From Lineus longissimus (Eukaryota; Nemertea; Pilidiophora; Heteronemertea; Lineidae), in NCBI RefSeq assembly GCF_910592395.1, contig NC_088313.1:14710437-14774436 (forward strand): DNA of 64,000 nucleotides, read 5' to 3'. Both the position numbers and the translations under genes were made by a program. This document shows positions 22,252 through 34,452 of the stretch, in pieces (within the stretch, counting starts at the first letter, position 1; each line of letters starts with the position of its first letter). The notes below the pieces were generated by a model that saw only the letters and a program-made list of their open reading frames with translations, had not been told where the DNA came from and searched no databases.

Positions 22252-25200
22252 GACCACAAAATGACCTTGCATTCCATTCTTCCAAAGCCTCTTCCCTAAT
22301 AATTGAAATATTTCTGTGGTTACATTAAGGTTAGGCGAAAGTTTCATTGTTTCTGGGTCAGACGGTGCTCCAGCTTCCATTCATTGTACCACATTTCCCG
22401 GAATCGAAAGAACTATAGAAACCCTCGACAAAGATCTGGGTTGTTTGAGGTCATTTTGGGGGGAGGCATTGTGGCGCGATTATCAGGATTGTGCCTGCCG
22501 TGAATGGCCGCCAGACGAGTTATTCTTTGCCGCAATTCTTTACCCGGCTGTAGTATGACATTGAATCTCAGTCGGGGTGACCTCATTGGGCCACGGCGGA
22601 AGATTCCACTCCGATGGACCTCCTGGGTCCTGCAGAAATCGTGTATACATACTGTACATAGACTTCATGAATTACCCCAGCTTCTCTGGCAAGCTTTCAT
22701 ACCCTTTGGCATAACATATTAACGTTTAATAGAATTATTTTGATTCTAATAGACGTTCAGAAGCCTAGTTATTTCTTAACCATACCCAAATATGACAAAA
22801 AATGGCTACCGGTTTACTCAATCATATACAACCCTATACCAATTACGACTTTTCGACCATAGTTGGTAATATTTTTCAAGATGACCAACTGTGACCTTAT
22901 CATCACTATGAATAGACTTGTGCGGTGGACAGTTTAGTTATAAAGGTCTGGGATGGGTAATTGTTGAACGTGTTGAATGAGACAATGTCTGGTAGTCTCT
23001 GTTCATGCAGTTGACGGGGACCGAACTGGTTTGGGGGACGGTCCAGGTCACGCTGAGGTCAACGCCCTGAGGACATTTCCACAAATGGCAAAGGTCGTGA
23101 CCTCAAAGCTAATCCGAATCGGGAGCAACTTGACAATCCGCTGCCATTACCCATAAAAAGATCATCGGCTTCGTTTGAATTGACGAAATATAAATGGCGA
23201 AAGTTTTCCGCTATATTTAAAAAGTATTCAGTTCTTCTTGATAGTGTAATACCGTTGTAGGACCACCCGAATTATGTCTAATTTCTCCTAGTTAAACTGC
23301 ATGGTCTAGACTGCAAGACGAGGCAAAATCGGATTTCTTTTTGGGTCATAAATAATCAGGAAGGGACAGAGGTTAATAGAAATAACCACAATGCGTCTGT
23401 TTTTCGTGGACGTGTACCAAACCGATAGTCGTCTTCGGAAGTATGCCCGCCTAGCCGTTATACTGAACTTACTGGGCAAATTTCTTCAGACCTTTTTGTC
23501 TATTTTAGGACAGACTACAATTTTCTGGCCAGTGGACAAAAAAGTTTCTATACTGCATGAAGCCCGGGATTAAAGATTTTTCGCCAGGTTAACCGTAAAG
23601 CAGTTATCGTGACCTCCTCTGCTCTCCTAAAAATAAAGGTTTTTGAGATTTTGAAAGCTTTTTAAAGCATTTTCCGGCCAACACTGCTCTTGATATTTTT
23701 TCTCACAGATTATGAAATATCAAAATCTTACCGTGGCTGGGTGTTGGTGTTGGGGGAGGAGGAGAGGTTGCATTTGATATTTCTCACTTAACAAAGCGAT
23801 AAGATTCAAAGCATAGGGCGTCTTTATTTACCCGCATAAAAAACAAATATGTTTGATTTGACCCAGTGACCGAATTTTTCCAGAATAATGGTCACTGTGC
23901 CAGTATGTCATTGACCCATTAACTGCCTTGCACTCAAACAGTAGATATTGATTTACACCTTACTTATTCTTGTACAAAAATGCCTTAAAGAGCCTACGCC
24001 GGATTTTTTCCATTGTTTTTTCTTGTCGCTCACGTAAATAGAAATAAGCATTAACGTATAATGCAGTTATTATGCACGCAAATGCGAGCAAACCTGGCAT
24101 TTGTATATCAGTCTACAAAACTTCATTGTTGACATACATGTACATATTTAGTGCGCGTGTGGTAGTTAATTGAAAATGTTCACCTCATAGTTTAACTTTC
24201 AAAATTTTTGAACGAACGCATTATGCCTGCCTTTAAATTTGGTAATTCCACAGATCAAACATGACGTTTAAGATAAGAGGCTTTCGGCTTTTTACCTCTC
24301 CCGGAGCGCAAAACCCTGACCGGTGTAAGGCCCGATGAAGTTAATGATATGATTCTCATCGGCCCATCTTCATGTTTTGGTGTCGGTAACGTATATATAA
24401 AACGCTCAGGTCGAAGTTAGCTACAATTCAAAGTCACATTTATATTTTGAACGGTACTTAATTTGACTGATAAGATTTTCTAGATATATACTAAACAGAA
24501 ACGAAATGCTACATTTAAATGATATCTTCCGGCTTGCACTGCCACGGCCCCGCCGTATTAACCCTCTAGCTCTCGGATTTTTCAGGAATCGCAATTTGTT
24601 TGACTTAAATTTGACCGTGTTTTACCCAAATCTGAAGCGTGATGCCCTAAAACGTGCATCCCTCGAAGCTGGCTAAATACAGGGTGACCCAAAAAGATAC
24701 AACCAATCAAAGGCTGTATTTCTGAGACTTCTTGCAAGAAAGGCCACAGCGAACATATTAAAAAGAAGTTACTTGGCCTCATTTTGTCATGTTATTCAGC
24801 GATGTAACAACAAAAGAACTTATTTGACATTCTGTATATATAAATAACCTGTTACAAATTCAGATAATCAGCTCATCCCTCTTTCTATCTATTGTATGAT
24901 TGCATCCGTTGTTTGAGTCAAGACAATTGGCATTTCCTAGCCCGCCGGGACTTTCCTGTGAAATGATGGCAAAATCGGGTTCTATATCTCATATCAAGGA
25001 AGTTTTACCTCAAGCTTCATTGGTCATTTTCGTAGTAGTGCAGACAAACATATAATAGAGCGAATTTTCATTGTCTCCCTCCGTTCGTTCAAAGATTTCA
25101 TAAATTGAACCTGAATTCGCGAATTTTCAATTTTGAAACAGGTACATGTAAGAGTACATCTGAACTGAATATCAATTTCAACAATGCTCTTGTGTAGAGA

Positions 25201-25424
25201 TATACAACTATCTCAACGTTCAGCGAATCGAGGTTCTTATTGTCTGCACTACGGCAATCTTTATTTCTATTCATGATGTACATGAACATGTACATGTACT
25301 GTGTCGACGCTATCAAGCCGGTTGAAAGGCGCCTATACGAAAGCACCATATCACATGCAAAATGCATAATGGGAAACAGACGCACCCAAACCCGCTGAAT
25401 AGCATCTGCACAGTGTACACCTAT

Positions 25425-25636
25425 GACTCGAACGGGTACGCTGTTCGTTATAACTGGTGGTCCAGGAAAATAGAAATGCAGTCATACACAATGCCATAGT
25501 GCATTTATCATGCTTACATTTATTTGTATAACGGCATTTAAAAAATCGTACTCAGCACGTATTTACGCAATTCAAAAGTTTCAAATTCAATTACGAATTT
25601 CAAATTTTTAACGAACGGTGTAGACCTTTAAACAGA
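25425..25636 (-). mobile_element. Dispersed MITE-like repeat, family A (inverted)
   Basis: Begins near GGTACGCTGTTCGTTATAAC, passes through GGTCCAGGAAAATAGAAATG and ends near AACGAACGGTGTAGACCTTT, the reverse orientation of the copy at 16405. One of the more complete copies. Confidence 0.6.
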
Positions 25637-26906
25637 TTATTGAATTCTCCTCGCGGGGCATTGACCATTGACTTGTGCCGCCGGTCCTCCGCCCCCACAC
25701 GCGCAAAGGTCACCTTCCGGGACGGTATTTTATAGGGTCGGGCCGAAATTCCTTATTTAGTCAGGCCAACTTCCGATTCAATACAGCAAACCCAAAGGCC
25801 AATTTACCAGGAACAAACCGGTTTAATTGTCTGATTTGCTTTTGTGCATTAAGTGCGGATTTATCTACCTTTGGCAATAGCCCCACCTCTCATTGGTCGC
25901 TAATCCTTGATCAGATAAGACCAGATAAAAATATCTGTTTCTTATTCTGCCCACTTGGATTTAGGGTTCCGCCAAAAATTGCAATTTTATCTCATTTCAG
26001 ATTCTGCCTTTTTCGGTTTCTCGGCGTCACACGGCATAGTTTGAACTCGTTTCCAGCGCTGTTATGGCAACAACTTTGTATACATAGTATTTGTATATGT
26101 CTACACATCCAGCAATGTTGAAATTCATATTTTCATACATGTACATGTACTACGTACTTACGGAATTGGAAAATTTCAAATTCAGTTACAAATTTCAAAT
26201 TTTCAACGAACGGCATATGCTTTTAAAAACGGTTGGTCTCCCTCAGTCATTTCTTATGCGTGCACTTATTAGCAACATTGTGTGTCCTGAGAAAGGATAC
26301 AAAATCCATCCTCGCATTTAGAGAATGATCTATAGTCCGCCAAAAAAATAATGTAATTTTGCCATCAGTGATCTATTTCTACTTTAACATTTGCTAAAGA
26401 AATGTTTTCATAGAAATATAAGCTTTAGATGCAACGAAGAAGCATAGTTTCCTAAATCTCAGACTCAAAGCAATAGTCCCACTGGGTGGAGATTCTTTCT
26501 CAGAGAAACATTTCTTGATTCGGTGCAGTGTTTCAGTTCCGGATACCAAATTGTGAAGCGACGTCAGGAGGACTTTACAGCCGTAAGAAGAACTGAATTG
26601 GAACAACTGCAAAACACCGACTCTGCTTCACAAAATTTGCTCCGGAGCTAAAACGACTTTACCAAAACGAGATTTTCGGTCACTTGTTCTTTCTCAGCAG
26701 ATTCTCTGTCAGTGTATCCACTGGAAATAGTGTTTTTGGTCTCTGGATGGCAAGAGTATGGTCGTCCGTTTTTGTGGGTCGCTCCGTGTGTTGTCCGCTC
26801 CGCGCGAGACGAAAACGATTATTCATTCCACCGGCCTTGGTCGATAAAACTCTAAATCGAATTATGCGCGGTATGATCATGCAATATTGGTCGACTGAAT
26901 ATTAGA

Positions 26907-26990
26907 GGAAAACATTCACAGGTTTTTATCTTAGTTACGAAATATTATGGAAAACATTCACAGGTTTTTATCTTAGTTACGAAATATTAT
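26907..26990. repeat. Perfect 42-bp tandem duplication
   Basis: Two identical 42-bp copies, 26907-26948 and 26949-26990, starting GGAAAACATTCACAGG and ending GAAATATTAT. The identity implies a very recent event or an assembly artefact. Confidence 0.85.
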
Positions 26991-27544
26991 GTTGTGGTAT
27001 CATAATATACAAAAGGCAAGGTTAACAACCACCGGAAGTGATATAAAGACATTCAGGATAACTTGCGCTTTTGGCTGTGTTCCAGCACAACTGGCAATAA
27101 AAGAAACGCGCGACACCAGTACACGGTCATTAGGAATTTGAACTTGAAAAATCGTGGGTTCTGAGATTTATCCAGTGAATATTATATCGATTATTTGCAG
27201 ATAGTACAGCTTTATATCAAAGGTCTATTTCCTTTCTATCACTTCGGATGCTATATATGTATTGAGAAACATAGTTAGAAGGCAAGTAATTGTTTTTTTC
27301 TCGGGTGAGGTTTTTTCGAGTCGAAAATCCTGCTGAGATTTTTCTAAGATGTGTTCATGTTTTTCCGTGTACTTGTAAATATTCTTGTATGATTCTGCTT
27401 CTCTTACTAGAAATATTGTACAATTGGGCCACATTTCACATCCACATTCCACATACCAAGGCCCATTTTGTTCTAATTTCATTTTATTCGTGCGTTTTTT
27501 TGATTCATTTTAAAGTGGTACTTGTAACCATCAGTCTTACCCGT

Positions 27545-27690
27545 TGCTTTTTTACCTGGAGCCTCTTTGGTATGTCGCTTTTTTACCTGTGTTGCTTTTT
27601 TACCTGGAGCCACTTTAACCATTAGCCATTTTACCTGGCCATTTTACCTGTTGCTTTTTACCTGTTGTTTTTTAACCGGGGCTTTTTTTG
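27545..27690. repeat. Degenerate GCTTTTTTACCTG repeat
   Basis: Six to eight imperfect copies of TTTTTACCTGGAGCC or TTTTTACCTGTTGC-like words over about 150 bp, with irregular period. No coding meaning found. Confidence 0.5.
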
Positions 27691-27847
27691 ACGTTGCCTT
27701 TTCAACTTTTCACCTTATTAATCTAGACAAATCATTAATCGACTTACGCAATATTTAGAATCGCGTCGTTGTCGTCAACGCACGTCAACGTGGTGAGACA
27801 TATAAATGGGTTTAACTGTGGGGCCAAACCGCTCCTCAATCATTCTT

Positions 27848-28075
27848 AAAGGCCTGCGCCGTTCGTTAAGAAACAGTAGTTGAAACTGAATTTGAAAATT
27901 TCCTGTTACGTAAATACGCATTGAATATAAACTTCAACATTGCCGTTGTGTAGTTACAGTCACCAGGTTTCAGTAATTTTGGATGCATGATAACTTCACT
28001 ACAGCATTATATAACTGCACTTCTATTTTCCCGAACCGCTAGCATTTACGAAAAGCGTACCCATTGATGATCAAA
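27848..28075 (+). mobile_element. Dispersed MITE-like repeat, family A
   Basis: Starts AAAGGCCTGCGCCGTTCGTT and ends near TTTACGAAAAGCGTACCC. The body has GCCGTTGTGTAG and ATAACTGCACTTCTATTTTC as in the other family A copies. Same orientation as 16405. Confidence 0.6.
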
Positions 28076-28202
28076 TGATTTCGGTTAAAGCTCGGATAAA
28101 CCCTAAAACCCTTATTTCGAAATCGTTTAAAAGGATAAGACGTGAAACTTTGTCAGACCTCTGTCACACGCCCGTTTAGCTGATGTCCTTATTCCACATA
28201 CT

Positions 28203-28320
28203 GGGTGATATGAATAAAGACTAGCAAATGCTTTTACTCCGGTTTTGTACAGGAAGGCCTAGTGTAAATGTACATGGAGATTTAGATAAAAGCATTTGCT
28301 AGTCTTTATTCATATCACCC
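28203..28320. mobile_element. 118-bp perfect-arm hairpin element
   Basis: Two perfect 34-bp inverted arms, 28203-28236 and 28287-28320, starting GGGTGATATGAATAAAGACT, with a 50-bp loop. Probably a miniature inverted-repeat element; the perfect arms suggest recent insertion or selection for the structure. Confidence 0.7.
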
Positions 28321-28963
28321 ATTGTGTCGTCAGTTGAACCGGTCGAGGGGCACATGCACAAAAGGCCAATCTTCTGTGCAACTGAGGCGCTAAAACGGCG
28401 TCAACGCAATATAAAAACTTGCGATCATCTTTTTCCCTAAAAGGTTTCATTGGGCATGGACGGGTTTTATTTCATGATTTTCTCCGAAAATGACGTCTAA
28501 AATACGAATATATGAAAAATGGTATTTGGCCAACAATGTTGGTTTTAACGACGGTAAATTCTCAGTTGGCTCTTAAAGTGGTGTCACCCAGTAAACGAGC
28601 AGTGAACCAGCAATCCAAAGATCTTTGTTTCGAATCTCAGTTATGGCAACTTGATTTTTCTGTACTGCATTGTAATTTCATTTCTCCTCTCATAATACGA
28701 CGTTGGCCGTAGCTCCTTTATAACCGAGGGTGGAGACTTACATTGATTTTATGGACGTAAGGTACAACGTAGCCAAAAATGTTTGCTTATCTCTCCTGCA
28801 ATCGACGAAACTTCGTCTTGGAGTCCAGCTGATACCGAACATGCATTGGTTAATTTATTTCTCAAATTTTGTCCACGATCTCAACATGCCCGCAGCGTGG
28901 GTATTTGATACGATTACTCATATCCTTTTCTCCTTCTGTACTTGCAGGGTATTCAATACAGCC

Positions 28964-31900
28964 ATGGTTTCAACACAATCACTATTCTTTCCAGTTTTAT
29001 TAGCCGCCATGCTTGTGGCAGTTGGTGCATTCTCGGTAAGTCACGGGCCGGTGAATAAAGGATTTTGATATCTTCAAAAACCGGCTGATACTTCAGCCAA
29101 TTAAAAAACCCGGGATGTTTTTAACAATCACCAAAACCATGCATCTAGAGCTCTTCATTTTACCAAAAAACCACTTCGGGGTGCATATTTGTTTTGGCCG
29201 AAAGACCTTTAAAGTCAGCTATTTAGAAGCTCAAAAGCCTTTATTGCAAAGAGTGCACTGTAGAACTTCCAAGTTATCGGAGTTGATTTGTGGTATCCAA
29301 AAAGTATCTTATTAATCTGAAAAAACATTGCCTATAGGGGGACAAGGCAGAAATTCATAGGCTCGCCGCGTCCCATTTTGCTTGTAGTATAAGTAGGTTT
29401 TTTGCATGGGTAATTCAGCGGAATCTGTGGAAACTACGGAAACTGGGCGGAAACAAACTATAACATTATCGACATCATATATGTGATGAACTTTTTTTTT
29501 TCTTGGACTATTTTTACATCGACCGTAGTTGGGAGAAGACAAACCGTGGCAAAAGACAATAACTTTCGATTGTCATGCAAACACGTTTTGTTCTTTAAGA
29601 ACCTCTCTTTCCTGACCAATCTAGTCATTGGACTACAATTCCTTTCACATCGATGTACTTCGAATTTGCCATCATGGCAAGGTTACGGCGGTTTGATCCA
29701 GGTAGCTAAGTTGGCGGCAGCTTTATGGATTTCTCGTTGACATGTCGTGATGTTGAAATGTCTATTGGCTCTTGACATGAAATACTCACACTTCTGTTCG
29801 ATTAACCCTCAAGATATAAAGTGTATTGACTTTTGGTAATAAATAGAAAATAAGCAAATATTGATACAAATCTTTCAATGAGGTGACACAGAAACGATTA
29901 CCTACTTTTGTATTCGAATGCCTCCAAACACATTAATTTAATATTTATCAAAACATTTCTGCCATTTGTTGCCGAGACCAAGACTTTCTCAATAATTCCA
30001 GTAATGTATGATTAATCATCAAGATCACCAAAAGCTTTTGAAAAATTAACAAGATGTAACCAACTCGACTCAAAATTGTGTTCATTATTTTTCAGGCTTT
30101 CCAACCAAAGGCGCAAATCCGAAAACAAAGATCTCGAAATCATGAAAGTAATTCAGGCGGTAAGTGACACACGTTTTGTTCTTATCGATCTCGCTGATGG
30201 TTTTCGCCATCCTGGGGAAATCAGGGGCCACTGTTTGTTTGCTTCTTTGGCGCTGTGTGCAGTGCCGGAAAAGCGAAACCCCGATTTCCTCAGGATGGTT
30301 TTTTTGAAACACAGAAAGATGTTTAAGCAGCCTTACAGTTGAAGAATTGACGATGTGTTTACCCCCTACCATACACGTACAGCTCGGACTCGGAGAACTA
30401 TTGATATGATATTATTATATGTTGTACAGCCGGCGAGTAACTGGCGAAATGTTGATTGTTTTGTAGTTATTTTTGCGCGTACGATACACGTTGATCAACG
30501 TGTTGCCCGTATAAATCAATTCGGCGGGTGTAAAGGCAATTGGCGCGTATCATTTTTGAAACGGCTCCACAATATTCCGAACCATTTTTTCTTTTATATA
30601 TCTGTTTTCAACGAGCAGCTAGTTGACCTAAAACAAGGGAAATCACTGTTTCCTATTTATGTTTCCTATGAATAGTCGGACGATAAAATCTCGAAAATGA
30701 AACATTTAATTGTTGTTCTCAATCCATATGCACACCTAAAGGTTTTGTAGAGAAGTGACAAACCTCGAAAGGGTTTTTAGTTCGTGAAAAACCTCAAAGT
30801 GTATTTCATTCGCCTGAAACAGCTCTACGGGGTCTGCTTATTTGTGTTGGCTGCAAGGCCCTAAAAGCCTTTTCAGAAGCTCAAATCATTTTTTCACAAA
30901 TGTACATAGATTCGTATTCATTTTCAGGGACAGATCGCGCCAATAAGTTACATTTTAAATCGCGGGTTCCCAAGCCATTGGTCCGGGCCAACCTTCACAA
31001 GACCGTGGTATTAGAGTGCGAGGCTGCGGGCTCACCTCCCCCAACGATACACTGGTTATTTAACGGATCACGTATTATTCAGGTAAGCATCTTGACACAC
31101 TAGTCTCTGAGGAGTCCAGCCTACTTACACTCTGTGCTGCAATTTTGGTTTTTGATTCTTTATGGGGATCTGACCATTGGCTGTGGGAGTTTCCTGCCTT
31201 CTCCTAGCTTTACGGGCGATGCTGGACGGCGGTCTCCTCCGATCAGTGTGTACCCGATCAAGCTCCAGCGTCTTAAGAGAATATATGTTGATCTCAACAG
31301 GGTCCTCGTTTGCTCTTTTCCACATGACCTTGTTTGTTGCTTGGAAGAATATTTGCAAAAAGGTGTATTTTTATCAACTTACAGGGGGTAGATAACTCCA
31401 TAATAGATGAGGAGGCATCCTACGAGTCAACAGTCACCGCCAACAAGCACATCAGCATGCTCAAACTCAGCTCCACAATCTCGCGGTTATACGTCGACTG
31501 CGTCACGAAGGCCGATGAGGGGCACTACACGTGCGTCGCGGATAACCCCACGCAAAGAGTAGTCACCAACACCAAATTAAAAATCCGTAAGTAGTAGGCA
31601 CACCTGAGAGGCTTACTGGACTTTGCGCAACGAAACGAAACGAGCGAAATGGGGGAGCGACTATTATGTTTTACCCCGGTACGTCAAGTTCGATACATGG
31701 TGTCAGTCACCAGTGAGTGATGACCCACATCCACCCAGGCAGCTGAGACACATGTCTTGTTGGACATGCCTACCGATTTTTAATAAAAAAAAGCATAACT
31801 TCACTTCACACTTTTCGGGGTTGAAAATGTACTCACGTAAATCACCAAAATTACATGCCAAATTCGCACATGACATGTTATTTCTCAAAGCTTGGAGGCT

Positions 31901-34452
31901 CAAATGTGTGAATGTAATATATGCGCGTAATGTATACTCTCAGCAAGCGAATAGTTTTGATCGTCGGTTTTTGATACGAATCATTTCCTGTATGGCCGTT
32001 ACAAGCCGTTGTCTGAATATGATGTGAACCTGTTTACCGTTCAATGCTGCCCCCTGTGACGCTGTACCCGCAAATGTTCAATGAACAAAATGCTGATAAT
32101 GACTTACACGGCTTGTTCGCATCGTAAACATAGTGGTACCCGGGTTAACTGTATTTGCATTTGGCCTGATTTTACAACGATTACTCCCCATGTAACCACG
32201 ATCTAGGATGGACAGGCTGTGTATTATGAATAGGAAAAGTCACCTAGGGACCGTTGCGTAGATAATTTTTTGGCGAAATATTGCGCAAAGTCCAGTAAGC
32301 CCACCTGAGAAGATATGAAGCGAATTTTGAAGGAGCAATACAATGACCTTCCCGCACCTTTCAGTGGTTAGCCTTCTTCCGGTGCAAATGAAGGAGTGAG
32401 GTTGCAAATCATTGACGCAAATTGTTTAGAATTAATATGAACACGCTAATAAGGAAGGGAAAACAATGCTCCATGCAGCGACATGACCAACCGACTCTAA
32501 TTGAACCTGCAGTTCAACACAAGGTTATGACTGTTACAATTAACCAGTTACCTCAGAAGTTTTATCAACGAAATCATTTTCAATTATCGCCAATGTCTTT
32601 TGGCGGCGTTGATTCAGAGCTGACCGAATGCGTGGAGAGTTCATTAGCGCTGATACGTAGATGTAGTGCAAGGTAAAAACAAAACTTGTTATTTGTCCCC
32701 GCCCGCCTCGATTAATTACACTATTTTTCAAAAAATGGAAAATTGCGTTTTTTTACCCATTTGAGGGTCAGTGAGGTGAAATACAACCAAAAACATGTCT
32801 TCCCACTTAAAGCCACCGCCCGAAATGATTTCAAATCCTCAAGAATATGGCTTATGACCCCAAATCATTGTTGTGATCTTTCCTCTTTGCAGATAGAAAT
32901 GTTGTAGGTGTTGAAGACGGGTGCCTGGCGAAAAAGGACCATGAGGGTAAGCTATCACCACCAGGTTTTATGATTCGAGCTGCGAAAATGGATGATTGGG
33001 AGAATTGAAGAGCTATTCAGTTTGACAATAGTGAGGTTTCGCTGTTCCGCTCCGAGAATGGTTATCGTTCCCTTTCCCGGCCCGTTATCGGGTATATAGA
33101 AATGGCTTTCGCATTCCCGACCGAGATCTAGCAGTGACTGGTGTCTTTTCACTGTTTTCATTGTTTCGACTGGCTGCTGATAGTGGCTAAGAAGGCCTAC
33201 TCCCTGTTTCACGCTGTCTCGAATTGTCAAAAGACTTTATATTGTATCTATTCAATTAAATGTGTTTTGATTAATTATTTATGTATTCAAATGTCATTTA
33301 CCGCTGAAATGTCCCACATGAATAAAGCGGGGTGTACGGTAGTTGAGATTCCATAATTTCAATCAAAATAGCCATTTTATCACGTTCTTTGATGGATCTA
33401 CAATGTACTCATATTTCGCCATTTTAACAGGTCTAACGGGTACGCGCAGGCTTTCTGACAATTTCTGTGTCATTTGGAAATGTGCATTTAGATTTCAATC
33501 TAGTTTATTTCCCTTTATCGTTGCTATAGCCTGGTTGGCCCTTTTTCATATTCTGTCCATCCCCGTTTCAGGTATTCCAGCCCGAGTGTACATGTGGACC
33601 GTAAACCGCTTGGAAGTAGAGGGTGCTTATGTACAGTTGTTCTGCCGGGCATTTGGTTTGCCTAGGCCGGAGATCACCTGGTTAGACAGAGATGACAACT
33701 TAATTACCCGTAACAGCAATGACTACAGGGTAAGTCCATGGCAAATACTCCGATCATGCACTCTCAACATTTTTGATTATTTTTTTGATACGCCCTGTGG
33801 AGCATGTTCGTGCCAGTGACAAAAATTGCTTTTACATAATGTTGACCGTCATTTTAAAAATATTTTTTAAAACGCGAAAAATTTGATCACAAAAATCAGA
33901 GAATTGCGTTCAATATGAAATACGTGAACATAAATAGTCCCGGGTCTTTTTTATGATTTACAGTGTGCGCGTTTTATGATGATAAACTAATCTCTTTTTA
34001 ACCTTCAGCTTCTTCCAAATGGTGATCTTTTGGTAAAGGCCATCACGTTCGACGCAAAAATGGGGGTATACAAATGTGTAGCAAGAAATGAGTTCGGCCA
34101 AGACAAACAAGAAACATTCCTTTATCCAGTAAGTTCAATAATGAATTTGTGGTTACAACCCTGTGGAATCAGCTGCAATCGCTCACCTCTTCCAGTCATG
34201 GTTTACCACCTCACAGTCCGAGCAAATCCAGCCTCAAACTAAAGACCATCAGTAAACAAGGCCCTCGTATGGACCGTACATCTAACAGACAGTTTCCTCA
34301 CTGTGACGAGGCTGTGCCAGGACTTGGCAGGAGGGTTCAATCGAACCCACATCCTCCGGATTATTGGCAAGGTGCTCTAACCACTACGCTTCTGATCGTC
34401 TTAGTCTTTAAAAAAGAATATTGTTTTCTCTTTTCAGGCCGGTGGTTTTTAA
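28964..34452 (+). CDS. IMP-L2-like secreted two-Ig-domain protein
   Basis: Seven coding exons: 28964-29035, 30096-30159, 30928-31082, 31385-31586, 33572-33729, 34009-34128 and 34438-34452; 261 aa, about the size of Drosophila ImpL2. All junctions have GT-AG signals and matching phases. Residues 1-24 are a signal peptide (hydrophobic FFPVLLAAMLVAVGAF). A basic RKQRSR motif follows at about 33-38, possibly a processing site. Ig1 has C76, W88 (PPPTIHWLFNG) and C147 in DEGHYTC, plus an extra C136. Ig2 has C189, W201 and C240 (GVYKCVA). It ends Ala-Gly-Gly-Phe-stop in a 15-nt last exon. ImpL2 is secreted, binds insulin-like peptides and damps insulin signalling; the same role here is inferred from family resemblance. 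C. elegans ZIG proteins are related. A 692-bp element lies in the intron after Ig1 and a tRNA-derived SINE in the last intron. Confidence 0.87.
29086..29262. mobile_element. Dispersed palindromic repeat, family B
   Basis: Contains CACTTCGGGGTGCATATTTG and TTTTGGCCGAAAGACCTTTA, the family B core. Lies in an intron of the IMP-L2-like gene. Confidence 0.45.
30739..30895. mobile_element. Dispersed palindromic repeat, family B
   Basis: Contains CTACGGGGTCTGCTTATTTG and GTGTTGGCTGCAAGGCC with flanking AAACCTC and GTGAAAAACCTC words. Ends about 30 bp before the exon at 30928. Confidence 0.45.
31610..32301. mobile_element. 692-bp DNA element with 9-bp target duplication
   Basis: The terminal inverted repeat GGCTTACTGGACTTTGCGCA is perfect over 21 bp (31610-31630 against 32281-32301). 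It is flanked by the direct repeat CACCTGAGA at 31601-31609 and 32302-32310. A 9-bp duplication is typical of Mutator-like (MULE) elements. The 134-codon ORF inside shows no transposase resemblance, so the element is probably non-autonomous. It lies in the intron between Ig1 and Ig2 of the IMP-L2-like gene, only 23 bp after the exon ending at 31586. Confidence 0.85.
34325..34390 (-). mobile_element. tRNA-derived SINE head
   Basis: On the minus strand, TAGTGGTTAGAGCACC fits a pol III A box and GGTTCGATT a B box, with an anticodon-arm-like spacing between them. The acceptor arm does not pair as in a true tRNA, so this is a tRNA-related retroposon. It sits in the last intron of the IMP-L2-like gene; its 3' body is not delimited. 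Confidence 0.55.

Noticed and set aside
25675-26121. 148-codon plus-strand ORF
   Set aside because: Odd composition rich in F, C and R, no domain, and it overlaps repeat family A fragments at its 3' end; read as chance.
31623-32027. 134-codon ORF as a gene or transposase
   Set aside because: It lies wholly inside the 692-bp element and shows no transposase motif or other domain.
34325-34390. Functional tRNA gene on the minus strand
   Set aside because: A and B boxes are present, but the acceptor stem does not pair; better explained as a SINE head. The same applies near 46493 and 54790.
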